DNA of 13,706 bases, from the NCBI GenBank assembly GCA_003518365.1, contig DOYU01000017.1, positions 61,965 through 75,670 on the forward strand, read 5' to 3'. The position numbers were made by a program, and so were the translations under genes. Positions 7,074 to 12,188 of the stretch are shown piece after piece. This DNA is from Candidatus Magasanikiibacteriota bacterium (GTDB lineage: Bacteria > Patescibacteriota > Patescibacteriia > Magasanikbacterales > UBA922). Within the stretch, counting starts at the first letter, position 1; every line of letters starts with the position of its first letter. The notes below the pieces were generated by a model. It made no database searches. It saw nothing but the letters and a program-made list of their open reading frames with translations, and had not been told where the DNA came from.

Positions 7074-8267
7074 TTAGCTTTGTGTAGCAATCACTGCGTC
7101 AGGAAGCATTTTCTGTATCCGTGTTCGATAGGTTGTTTCGTAGAGATTTATCAACAATGCGGTACTCGTATCCCAGTTATGGTGTTCGGTAACGTATGCT
7201 TGATTTTCTTCTCCAATAGCCATGCGTGTTTCTTTTGGAAAAGAAAAAAATTCGTGCAATTTTTTTTCAAGAGCAGTGACGTCATTTTCACGAAACAACA
7301 TATTTGGATTTTGAATGAGTTGCAAATGTTCTGGAATTGCAGAGACGAGTACAGGTTTTGCATACCCCATTGCTTCCAATACCACAAGTGGCATGCCTTC
7401 AGAAATCGAGGGATGTACTAGTGCGAGAGCATTTCTATACAAATCTTCAAGAGCATCGCCTGATTGAAATTCTGTAAAGACAATATCATTACATCTGCTT
7501 GCTTGTGTATGAAGAGATGTCACATAGTCGTTTGTATACGCCGACCCTCCAACAATCGCAAGTTTGAGTTGTTGAATGTGTTCATTTTCTTTATGATGAT
7601 CTTTCAGATCGGCAAATGCATCAATAAGAATGTGGGCAGCCTTTATCGGGATTAATCTCCCCACCAACATAATATAATTTTCTGGCGCAAGCCCAAACGT
7701 AAAGAGAATGTTTGTTTTTGTACGATGTGGTGTGTTTTTGATTGTCACACCATTTGGAATATAGTGAGTTTTTGTTTTGAATTCTTTTTGACAATATTGT
7801 TGCAGACTGGGAGCGATAACGGTTGTTTCATGTGGGAAAAAACAAGCAAATTTTTCTCCGAGGCGAAGCATCGTTCGAGCAAACCATCCCCATTTGTCAT
7901 GGTATCTGTCGATAGAATGGAATGTGACTACAACAAGCGTTTTTGGAGAAAACACTCGTGGAATCCAAGACAACAGTGCAGGCCCTACCCCATGATAATG
8001 GATGATATCGGCTTTTTTATAGATAGCGTGGAATGTCGAGAGGAAAGTGTGCACAATCGCATCAAGGTGTTTTGTTCGAATAGTCGGGATGGTTGCGACA
8101 CTGATACCATTGATATCACCATGCTGCTTGCCACCATACCACGCGCGATTATAGACCGTTACATTGTGTCCATCACGAACAAGACGTTCACTGATTTCAG
8201 CGACGTGTCGTTCCACCCCACCATAGTGGGCTGGATAGCCTTTTTGTCCGATCATGGCAATGTTCAT
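7074..8267 (-). CDS. GT4 glycosyltransferase, DUF1972 (rhamnosyltransferase-like) N-terminus
   Basis: The product is 397 aa. The start MNIAMIGQKGYPAHYGGVERHVAEIS (residues 1-26) is the hallmark of the DUF1972 subgroup of GT4 enzymes, which includes rhamnosyl- and other deoxyhexosyl-transferases of capsule and O-antigen synthesis. It has IIHYHGVGPALLSW at 88-101, the phosphate-binding segment MLVGRLIPIKAAHILIDAF (200-218), and the EX7E pair E290 and E298 in SEGMPLVVLEAMGYAKPV. It transfers a sugar onto a growing glycan at the cytosolic membrane face; the exact donor is not readable. It is convergent to the polysaccharide operon, has its own sigma70 promoter, and shares a terminator with that operon. 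It likely adds to the same surface glycan. Start ATG at 8267 gives a complete N-terminal Rossmann strand. Confidence 0.92.
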   Translation of the reverse strand: MNIAMIGQKGYPAHYGGVERHVAEISERLVRDGHNVTVYNRAWYGGKQHGDINGISVATIPTIRTKHLDAIVHTFLSTFHAIYKKADIIHYHGVGPALLSWIPRVFSPKTLVVVTFHSIDRYHDKWGWFARTMLRLGEKFACFFPHETTVIAPSLQQYCQKEFKTKTHYIPNGVTIKNTPHRTKTNILFTFGLAPENYIMLVGRLIPIKAAHILIDAFADLKDHHKENEHIQQLKLAIVGGSAYTNDYVTSLHTQASRCNDIVFTEFQSGDALEDLYRNALALVHPSISEGMPLVVLEAMGYAKPVLVSAIPEHLQLIQNPNMLFRENDVTALEKKLHEFFSFPKETRMAIGEENQAYVTEHHNWDTSTALLINLYETTYRTRIQKMLPDAVIATQS

Positions 8268-8320
8268 ATACCGTATTCACTTCTTTTAGAATAGTACAAA
8301 TTTCCCTTAAATAACAACAA

Positions 8321-8349
8321 AATGTACCATTTTTAGCGGTATTTGTCAA
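8321..8349 (-). promoter_or_regulatory. Sigma70-type promoter of the DUF1972 glycosyltransferase
   Basis: On the - strand: TTGACA (8349-8344), 17-base spacer, TACATT (8326-8321) with an extended-10 TG just upstream. Predicted start about 8314, giving a leader of about 47 bases to the ATG at 8267. Its architecture matches the promoter of the HTH gene (11203-11231). Confidence 0.75.
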
Positions 8350-8376
8350 GGGGAAACGGTGTATATTCTGTGCATG

Positions 8377-8403
8377 AAAAAAACGCTTAGTAGAGCGTTT
8401 TTT
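8377..8403. terminator. Bidirectional A/T-flanked terminator hairpin
   Basis: AAAAAAACGCT and AGCGTTTTTT pair around a 6-base loop. It lies upstream of the glycosyltransferase promoter and downstream of the - strand surface-protein gene (stop at 8635), which it probably ends after the repeat field. Confidence 0.85.
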
Positions 8404-8437
8404 GTTAGTTTGTACTGCAGAGAAAGACTGCGCTGCG

Positions 8438-8479
8438 CTAAGATTACTTTTTGCTATCGCAAAAAAAGATTGAAGATTA
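8438..8479 (-). repeat. TAATCTT hairpin element, copy A
   Basis: Read on the - strand: TAATCTTCAATCTT, then a stem TTTTTGC/GCAAAAA with loop GATA, then GTAATCTTAG. Nearly the same stem as copy D (10517-10559), and followed by GCGCAGCGC as in that copy. Same frame, different stem, as copies C and E. Confidence 0.8.
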
Positions 8480-8533
8480 TGCTACAGGCTAAGAAGAGCT
8501 TTGCTAATGATGTATGTCCTTCTGTTTACGAAG

Positions 8534-8576
8534 TAATCTTCACTCTTATTTCACCGTAGGTGAAATATAATCTTAG
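8534..8576 (+). repeat. TAATCTT hairpin element, copy C
   Basis: TAATCTTCACTCTT is followed by a perfect 8-bp stem ATTTCACC/GGTGAAAT with loop GTA, then ATAATCTTAG. The stem has no sequence similarity to the other copies but the pairing is kept. Confidence 0.8.
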
Positions 8577-8634
8577 TCGAACGAAGTGAGACGTAGTCTT
8601 TCGTGGCTATACGAACAGCTTTGTACCCCGGCGA

Positions 8635-10428
8635 TCATTGCACTACCACACCCTTTGTCTTCCCAATCTGGTCACCGTTAAGCGATGCGTTGATAGCCCC
8701 AACTGAAGCACTCAGAGTGTCGTCAACATACGGGTCTGAGGCACTGACTGTTGCCTCACTCGTCAGGAGCGGGATAGTGCCAATATGAGATGCGCTTGGC
8801 GTGACCGCTATTTCAAAATAAATGCCAACCGTTTCATACGGATTCATCGAGCGCGCGTTCCATATTGCTGTTCTTGATCCGGCATTGTAGGTAATATCAC
8901 CACCTTTACTGACACTTGATTTGCCGGTCCAGATTGCACCTGGGGCAATCGTTGTTGAAAAACGTACATCTCGGACTTCACCAATCGTATTTTTGATCTG
9001 AGTAAATATCCAGTATTTTGTTTCCTCCCCAACTTTTGGTGGCAGTGGGCCACGGCCGAGTTGGTCGCCTTCGTCAGTATAATACCGTGAGGATTGGTTC
9101 ATCGTGAGTGTTGTACCTATTGGGAGGGGTGGTGCCTCTGCCGTGGTTGTATAGGTATACGTATTGATGCCTGGTAAAGACGCAGAAAAGGTAATCGTTG
9201 GCAGGAAAAGCGGTCCATCGGTGCCATTTGTGATGGCGTCTTCACTTACAGAAGTACCAATGGTGACAGGCAGTGTTTGCCCTGGGGCAAGCACCTGCGT
9301 ATCAAGGTTGACGGTGTTGCCAAGCACACTCACGCGAGGGCGCTCAAGTGGTATGTTGCCAGTATTTTCAACACTGATGGTAAGCAATTCTTGTTCGCCG
9401 AGTGTAGTAGCTGCACTATTCCAGATAGAGGACAGTCTGACTTGAGGTGAGGCAATGGGCATTGCAATGGGCGTGGTTTGTTCTGGTACATTCTGTTCTA
9501 GAATGCGCAAAAGTGTAAAGAGTTCCCAGGTGAACTGATCTATTGCACGCTCTGGCCTCGTAATACGGAGGGTACCATTGAGTGTGGCGAATGCTCCTGC
9601 CTCTAGCTGGGAAATCTGCCAGGCAAGATGGGTTGTGTTATCAAGCAACACAATTCCGTCTGATGATGATGCTGCGACCCAAACAATAGCGTCATCAGAC
9701 AGATTGAACATAATATCTTGCAGCGTGTGGTCCTGAGTATTCCGGACTTCAAGAGAAAATGGCATGTCAACACCTGGAATATATTGTGGAGGACCTGAAA
9801 ATGTGATGTCCACACTTGAATCGCGTGGGCTCAAGAATAAGCGATGCACATCTGATTCCGGTGTGTCTCTTCCTGCTTGGGTATAGAGCAGCATGGTTTG
9901 AATAGGAATATGTTGGTCTGGCGTGCCATAGAGACGTCCACGGACAGTCATTGTACCTGCCTGTTTTGGCAAGATAGTTTCAATAGGAAACAGGACTGAC
10001 CCATTGTCTCCCTGTTCATATGGCAAACTTGCGTCAGTGATCAAGAATCCCAGTGGGAGATGGATGGAAATCCGTGGATTGGTGAGGAATACATCACTTT
10101 CATTTTTGTATGATATGGTGAGCGTGATATCGTCGCCACTCTGAAAGCGTGTTGTTTCTACATCAGCGTTCACATCGAGATGGACCAATTCAGTCACGGT
10201 CGGGTCATAGAGCCACCAAAATAATGATGCCCCAAACAATAACACGGTTGAGAGCAGTAATAACATGTCAAACACAAACAATTTTTTTGCGTGCGAAAAT
10301 TTGAGATGATAGTGATTTTTATATCTCATCTCTGCGTGGTGGATAGGGGAGAGGAGCAGAGCTCCAAACCACTTGTGAAAGTTGTGTCTAAAATGGTGAC
10401 GCGTGAAGTGTTGTTCGTAAAATTGCAT
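8635..10428 (-). CDS. Single-TM surface protein with DUF11/Ig-like extracellular domains
   Basis: The product is 597 aa from ATG at 10428. The frame stays open upstream to 10692, but that part reads through palindromic repeats and is not protein-like, so I place the start at MQFYEQ. Residues 1-50 are cytosolic and His-rich with many basic and aromatic residues (HHFRHNFHKWFGALLLSPIHHAE is split around 11-33), then one TM helix at about 50-73 (LFVFDMLLLLSTVLLFGASL). The rest is outside and is built of beta-rich segments with alternating hydrophobics, such as TLTISYKNESDVFLTNPRIS and RVSVLGNTVNL, typical of DUF11/CARDB-like stalk domains; at least four units are visible. Cysteine is absent from the extracellular part. 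A structural or adhesive envelope role is inferred. It has no near neighbour on its strand and is flanked on both sides by the repeat family. A possible -10 lies 8 bases before the ATG. Confidence 0.8.
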   Translation of the reverse strand: MQFYEQHFTRHHFRHNFHKWFGALLLSPIHHAEMRYKNHYHLKFSHAKKLFVFDMLLLLSTVLLFGASLFWWLYDPTVTELVHLDVNADVETTRFQSGDDITLTISYKNESDVFLTNPRISIHLPLGFLITDASLPYEQGDNGSVLFPIETILPKQAGTMTVRGRLYGTPDQHIPIQTMLLYTQAGRDTPESDVHRLFLSPRDSSVDITFSGPPQYIPGVDMPFSLEVRNTQDHTLQDIMFNLSDDAIVWVAASSSDGIVLLDNTTHLAWQISQLEAGAFATLNGTLRITRPERAIDQFTWELFTLLRILEQNVPEQTTPIAMPIASPQVRLSSIWNSAATTLGEQELLTISVENTGNIPLERPRVSVLGNTVNLDTQVLAPGQTLPVTIGTSVSEDAITNGTDGPLFLPTITFSASLPGINTYTYTTTAEAPPLPIGTTLTMNQSSRYYTDEGDQLGRGPLPPKVGEETKYWIFTQIKNTIGEVRDVRFSTTIAPGAIWTGKSSVSKGGDITYNAGSRTAIWNARSMNPYETVGIYFEIAVTPSASHIGTIPLLTSEATVSASDPYVDDTLSASVGAINASLNGDQIGKTKGVVVQ

Positions 10429-10436
10429 ATGGGGAT

Positions 10437-10442
10437 AGTATA
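10437..10442 (-). promoter_or_regulatory. Possible -10 box of the surface-protein gene
   Basis: TATACT on the - strand ends 8 bases before the ATG at 10428, so a transcript would begin at or next to the start codon. No fitting -35 is seen, which keeps this uncertain. Confidence 0.35.
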
Positions 10443-10516
10443 GCGCAATTTGGGGCTTCGAACCAGTGAGTGGTAGAGTGACTGTACGTTGGCATACCAC
10501 GAAAAATTGCGCTGTG

Positions 10517-10559
10517 CTAAGATTATCTTTTTGCTTACGCAAAAAAAGATTGGAAGATT
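10517..10559 (-). repeat. TAATCTT hairpin element, copy D
   Basis: Read on the - strand: AATCTTCCAATCTT, stem TTTTTGC/GCAAAAA with loop GTAA, then GATAATCTTAG followed by CACAGCGC. It differs from copy A by a few bases and one indel, so these two are the most recent duplicates. Confidence 0.8.
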
Positions 10560-10630
10560 GTTTTTGGCATAGAGAGGAGTGATGAATTGAGGTACGAAAT
10601 TCGTTATCGTTGTCGAAGCAATCACCTATG

Positions 10631-10658
10631 CTCCACAGCCCTGCGGGACTATGGAGCC
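10631..10658 (+). repeat. 28-bp palindromic repeat, copy 1
   Basis: It begins CTCCACAGCCC, has TGC at the centre, and ends GACTATGGAGCC. GCTCCA/TGGAGC pairs at the base and CC/GG near the tip, with C-A mismatches inside. It matches copy 2 (11428-11455) at 27 of 28 positions. Confidence 0.85.
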
Positions 10659-10693
10659 AGCAGAGAATGTACTGAGAACATCGCAACTCCACC

Positions 10694-10726
10694 TTCCCGC
10701 AAAGCGGGATCCCGTCTCTGCGGGAA
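10694..10726. repeat. Alternative hairpins TTCCCGC/GCGGGAA
   Basis: TTCCCGC (10694-10700) can pair with GCGGGA at 10704-10709 over a 3-base loop, or with GCGGGAA at 10720-10726 as an outer stem. TCCCG (10710-10714) can pair with CGGGA (10721-10725). The two folds exclude each other in part. Confidence 0.6.
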
Positions 10727-10728
10727 AA

Positions 10729-10750
10729 TCCTCCCCTTATCTGGGGAGGA
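10729..10750. repeat. C-rich/G-rich hairpin preceding element E
   Basis: TCCTCCCC pairs perfectly with GGGGAGGA around TTATCT. A related hairpin with CCCCTCC and GGGGAGG arms lies at 11474-11498, in the same order after the 28-bp palindrome. Confidence 0.75.
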
Positions 10751-10753
10751 CTT

Positions 10754-10793
10754 AATCTTCTAATCTTGTTTGGCGTTAGCCAAACATAATCTT
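10754..10793 (+). repeat. TAATCTT hairpin element, copy E
   Basis: AATCTTCTAATCTT, an 8-bp stem TGTTTGGC/GCCAAACA with loop GTTA, then TAATCTT running into TTAGTCTTTCC. It has the same frame as copies A, C and D with another stem sequence. Confidence 0.8.
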
Positions 10794-10810
10794 TTAGTCT
10801 TTCCTTGTTA

Positions 10811-10846
10811 CAACAAAAGAACCGGGGTATACCGGTTCTTTTGTTG
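10811..10846. terminator. Bidirectional terminator with 15-bp perfect stem
   Basis: CAACAAAAGAACCGG pairs with CCGGTTCTTTTGTTG around GGTATA. It lies two bases beyond the stop codon of the - strand HTH gene and would end that transcript. Confidence 0.92.
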
Positions 10847-10848
10847 CG

Positions 10849-11178
10849 TTACTCAGCTGCATCGTCATCCTTTTTCGTCTGCAGACGCGCTGCAGACTTT
10901 TTGTTTGGGGAGTAGAGGGTATTTTTAATTTTCCACTTATCCACATACTGGCCAATGCCTCGAGTGTTGGATTTATTCCGTACCGTGGTTTTTTGCTGAG
11001 ACCACTTTACCAGACTTTCAAAATTGATTTTATATCTCCCGGCAACCACCACATACGTGACTTCCTGGGCTTTTATCGCTCTACGGATGGTCTGAGGATT
11101 GACACCAAAGAGGCGAGCTGCCTCTGATATCGATACTCTGACGATTTCTTGTCCATCTTTCTGAATAATTTCAGACAT
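10849..11178 (-). CDS. Small helix-turn-helix DNA-binding protein (excisionase/MerR-like)
   Basis: The product is 109 aa from ATG at 11178; a TTG at 11202 would add 8 residues but lies inside the promoter, so it is less likely. Residues 14-58 (RVSISEAARLFGVNPQTIRRAIKAQEV... GRYKINFESLVKW) match the HTH_17/excisionase-type winged helix: helix-turn-helix at about 16-37, wing strand VVAGRYKIN. The C-terminal 50 residues are Lys/Arg-rich with VDKWKIKNTLYSP and end in an acidic tail, and are not recognised. It may be a transcription regulator or a recombination directionality factor; no integrase is in view, so the regulator reading is preferred. A perfect palindrome sits at its own predicted transcription start, which suggests autorepression. 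Confidence 0.82.
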   Translation of the reverse strand: MSEIIQKDGQEIVRVSISEAARLFGVNPQTIRRAIKAQEVTYVVVAGRYKINFESLVKWSQQKTTVRNKSNTRGIGQYVDKWKIKNTLYSPNKKSAARLQTKKDDDAAE

Positions 11179-11191
11179 ATTTGTGTATGTT

Positions 11192-11203
11192 TTTGTATAC
11201 AAA
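11192..11203. promoter_or_regulatory. Palindromic operator at the HTH gene promoter
   Basis: TTTGTATACAAA is a perfect 12-bp palindrome directly after the -10 box of the HTH gene, covering the predicted start of transcription. Bound there, a dimer would block transcription. The core TTGTATACAA recurs at 11345-11354. Confidence 0.6.
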
Positions 11204-11231
11204 CTGTATCACAGTTCTGCTATTTTGTCAA
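11203..11231 (-). promoter_or_regulatory. Sigma70-type promoter of the HTH gene
   Basis: On the - strand: TTGACA (11231-11226), 17-base spacer, TACAGT (11208-11203), with TG in the extended -10 position. Start predicted near 11196, about 18 bases before the ATG. No Shine-Dalgarno is present in that leader. Confidence 0.75.
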
Positions 11232-11282
11232 GGTTCTTTTGCTATGTCATGCCGACGGTAGGGGAGATGTATGTGTTAAAAA

Positions 11283-11366
11283 GTATATACTAATATATAC
11301 AAAATATGCATTTTACAAGGTTTGCACGTGACGTGTCTGCATGTTTGTATACAATGCTATATACAA
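11283..11366. promoter_or_regulatory. Cluster of TATAC-type sites upstream of the HTH gene
   Basis: GTATATAC (11283-11290, palindrome), ATATATAC (11293-11300), TTGTATACAA (11345-11354, palindrome) and TATATACAA (11358-11366) share the core of the operator at 11192-11203. They fit secondary binding sites of the HTH protein; AT-rich chance is the alternative. Confidence 0.45.
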
Positions 11367-11427
11367 GAATGGTATTTCTCTATAGCCACGAAATGTAGTC
11401 TTCCGTCTTTTCTCTGTGGCAGTTAGG

Positions 11428-11455
11428 CTCCACAGCCCTTCGGGACTATGGAGCC
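11428..11455 (+). repeat. 28-bp palindromic repeat, copy 2
   Basis: Same as copy 1 (10631-10658) except TTC for TGC in the centre, which creates a stable CTTCGG-type tip. The base stem is longer here (GGCTCCA/TGGAGCC from 11426). CTGTGG at 11414-11419 can pair instead with CCACAG at 11430-11435, excluding the first fold. Confidence 0.85.
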
Positions 11456-11473
11456 GGCTAAGTCTGTGTTTCT

Positions 11474-11498
11474 TCCCCTCCTTACGTGTAGGGGAGGG
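11474..11498. repeat. C-rich/G-rich hairpin after palindrome copy 2
   Basis: TCCCCT (11474-11479) pairs with AGGGGA (11490-11495), or in a shifted register CCCTCC (11476-11481) with GGAGGG (11493-11498). It resembles the hairpin at 10729-10750. Confidence 0.6.
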
Positions 11499-11542
11499 AA
11501 TAGTCGTGTGGTGCCCAAGGCCTGGCTTTTTTCCTCCTTTTT

Positions 11543-11551
11543 TGCTATAGT
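11543..11551 (+). promoter_or_regulatory. Extended -10 promoter after a T-tract
   Basis: TGC-TATAGT follows a pyrimidine run, as at 1793-1801 before the polysaccharide operon. Start predicted near 11557, upstream of the sigma gene; it may give basal expression of the sigma operon with a leader of about 75 bases. Confidence 0.45.
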
Positions 11552-11596
11552 TGTTGGCGTTTATGGATAGCCGTGCCCTGCATGTATGAAGGTGGC

Positions 11597-11622
11597 TGTA
11601 ACGTTTTTTTAACTCTCACGTC
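11597..11622 (+). promoter_or_regulatory. ECF-type promoter directly upstream of the sigma gene
   Basis: TGTAAC (11597-11602), 16-base spacer, CGTC (11619-11622) matches the general ECF pattern (-35 with AAC core, -10 CGTC). CGTC ends 8 bases before the ATG at 11631, so the message would be leaderless or nearly so. Position before an ECF gene suggests positive autoregulation. Confidence 0.6.
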
Positions 11623-11630
11623 TTCTATTT

Positions 11631-12188
11631 ATGCAGAAGGTCAAAAGCCGACTCATTCTACAACGCATCCAAAAGGGAAAAGATCCTGATGCTTTTGCAG
11701 AACTCTACGATGCGTATATAGAAAAAATGTATAGGTTCATTTCATTTAAAGTAGGAAATCGCCAAGTGGCAGAAGATCTTACCAGTGATCTGTTTCTCAA
11801 ACTCTGGGAATACCTCACTACTGGGAAGTCAACTGACATTCAAAGTTTGAATGGACTCATCTATCGGATGGCTCGGAATCTCGTGATTGATCACTACCGG
11901 AAAAATACGATGACATTTGAATGCCCGATTGAAGACATTCTCCACTTGACCGATAGTACCGATATTCAGGAACAAGTACATTTAGATATTGAAGTGTCAA
12001 ACATTCTTGCTCAGGTCAAACATTTAAAGCAAGAATATCAAGAAGTAGTCCTCCTCAGATATATCGAAGAACTTTCTATAAAAGAAATCGCTGAAGTCAT
12101 GCAAAAGAAACGAGGGGCTGTCCGTGTTACATTGCACCGGGCTACAAAAACACTCCAAGCATTGCTCGATGAACAGCATACCTCATAA
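11631..12188 (+). CDS. ECF-family RNA polymerase sigma factor
   Basis: The product is 185 aa, the usual ECF length. Region sigma2 spans about 18-90, with AFAELYDAYIEKMYRFI (21-37), the AEDLTSDLFLKLWEYL segment (47-62) that contacts core polymerase and melts the -10, and NLVIDHYRK (83-91). A short acidic linker leads to region sigma4 (about 125-178), with the helix-turn-helix ELSIKEIAEVMQKKRGAVRVTLHRA (147-171) that reads the -35. There is no sigma1.1 or sigma3. It redirects polymerase to a small regulon, and the promoter at 11597 suggests it is itself a target. Its last 20 bases overlap the following membrane-protein gene, the common arrangement for a sigma and its anti-sigma factor. Confidence 0.93.
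   Translation: MQKVKSRLILQRIQKGKDPDAFAELYDAYIEKMYRFISFKVGNRQVAEDLTSDLFLKLWEYLTTGKSTDIQSLNGLIYRMARNLVIDHYRKNTMTFECPIEDILHLTDSTDIQEQVHLDIEVSNILAQVKHLKQEYQEVVLLRYIEELSIKEIAEVMQKKRGAVRVTLHRATKTLQALLDEQHTS

Larger units (their letters stand above)
8404..8634. other. Repeat-filled intergenic region, left of the surface-protein gene
   Basis: No gene is supported. The stretch holds two divergent copies of the TAATCTT hairpin element (8438-8479 on -, 8534-8576 on +), a small hairpin CTTC/GAAG at 8520-8533 preceding the second copy, and the end module TTTCGTGGCTATA (8599-8611) that recurs inverted at 11381-11393. It would be in the 3' untranslated part of the surface-protein message. Confidence 0.7.
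10429..10848. other. Repeat- and hairpin-rich intergenic region right of the surface-protein gene
   Basis: No gene is supported. From left to right it holds a CCACGAAA end module (10497-10504), TAATCTT element D (10517-10559, - strand), the 28-bp palindromic repeat copy 1 (10631-10658), hairpins at 10694-10726, a C-rich/G-rich hairpin (10729-10750), TAATCTT element E (10754-10793, + strand), and a bidirectional terminator. Five or more stable hairpins fall within 220 bases. Confidence 0.7.
11204..11630. other. Intergenic control region between HTH and sigma-factor genes
   Basis: No gene is supported. It holds the HTH promoter and TATAC sites on the left, repeat modules in the middle (TATAGCCACGAAA at 11381-11393, TAGTCTT at 11396-11402, 28-bp palindrome copy 2, C/G-rich hairpin), and two candidate promoters for the sigma operon on the right. 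Two tiny frames, 8 codons at 11563-11589 and 8 codons at 11586-11612, overlap as ATGA after the first of these promoters. Confidence 0.65.

Noticed and set aside
8359..8559. Open frame of 66 codons on the + strand
   Set aside because: It runs through a terminator hairpin and two repeat elements and has no protein-like features.
10440..10500. tRNA-like words: GGTTCGAAGCC on the - strand and AGTGGTAGAGTG on the + strand
   Set aside because: The T-loop-like and D-arm-like words are on opposite strands, and the T-stem does not pair (ACTGG against CCCCA), so no tRNA can form.
10429..10692. N-terminal extension of the surface protein (88 extra codons)
   Set aside because: It is translated through palindromic repeats, has no protein-like pattern, and a better start with a nearby -10 exists at 10428.
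10849..11178. HTH protein as excisionase of an integrated phage or plasmid
   Set aside because: No integrase, attachment site or phage gene is visible in the window; the fold alone does not distinguish excisionases from regulators.
8438..11500. CRISPR array
   Set aside because: Repeats are irregularly spaced, occur on both strands, and there are no uniform spacers or cas genes.
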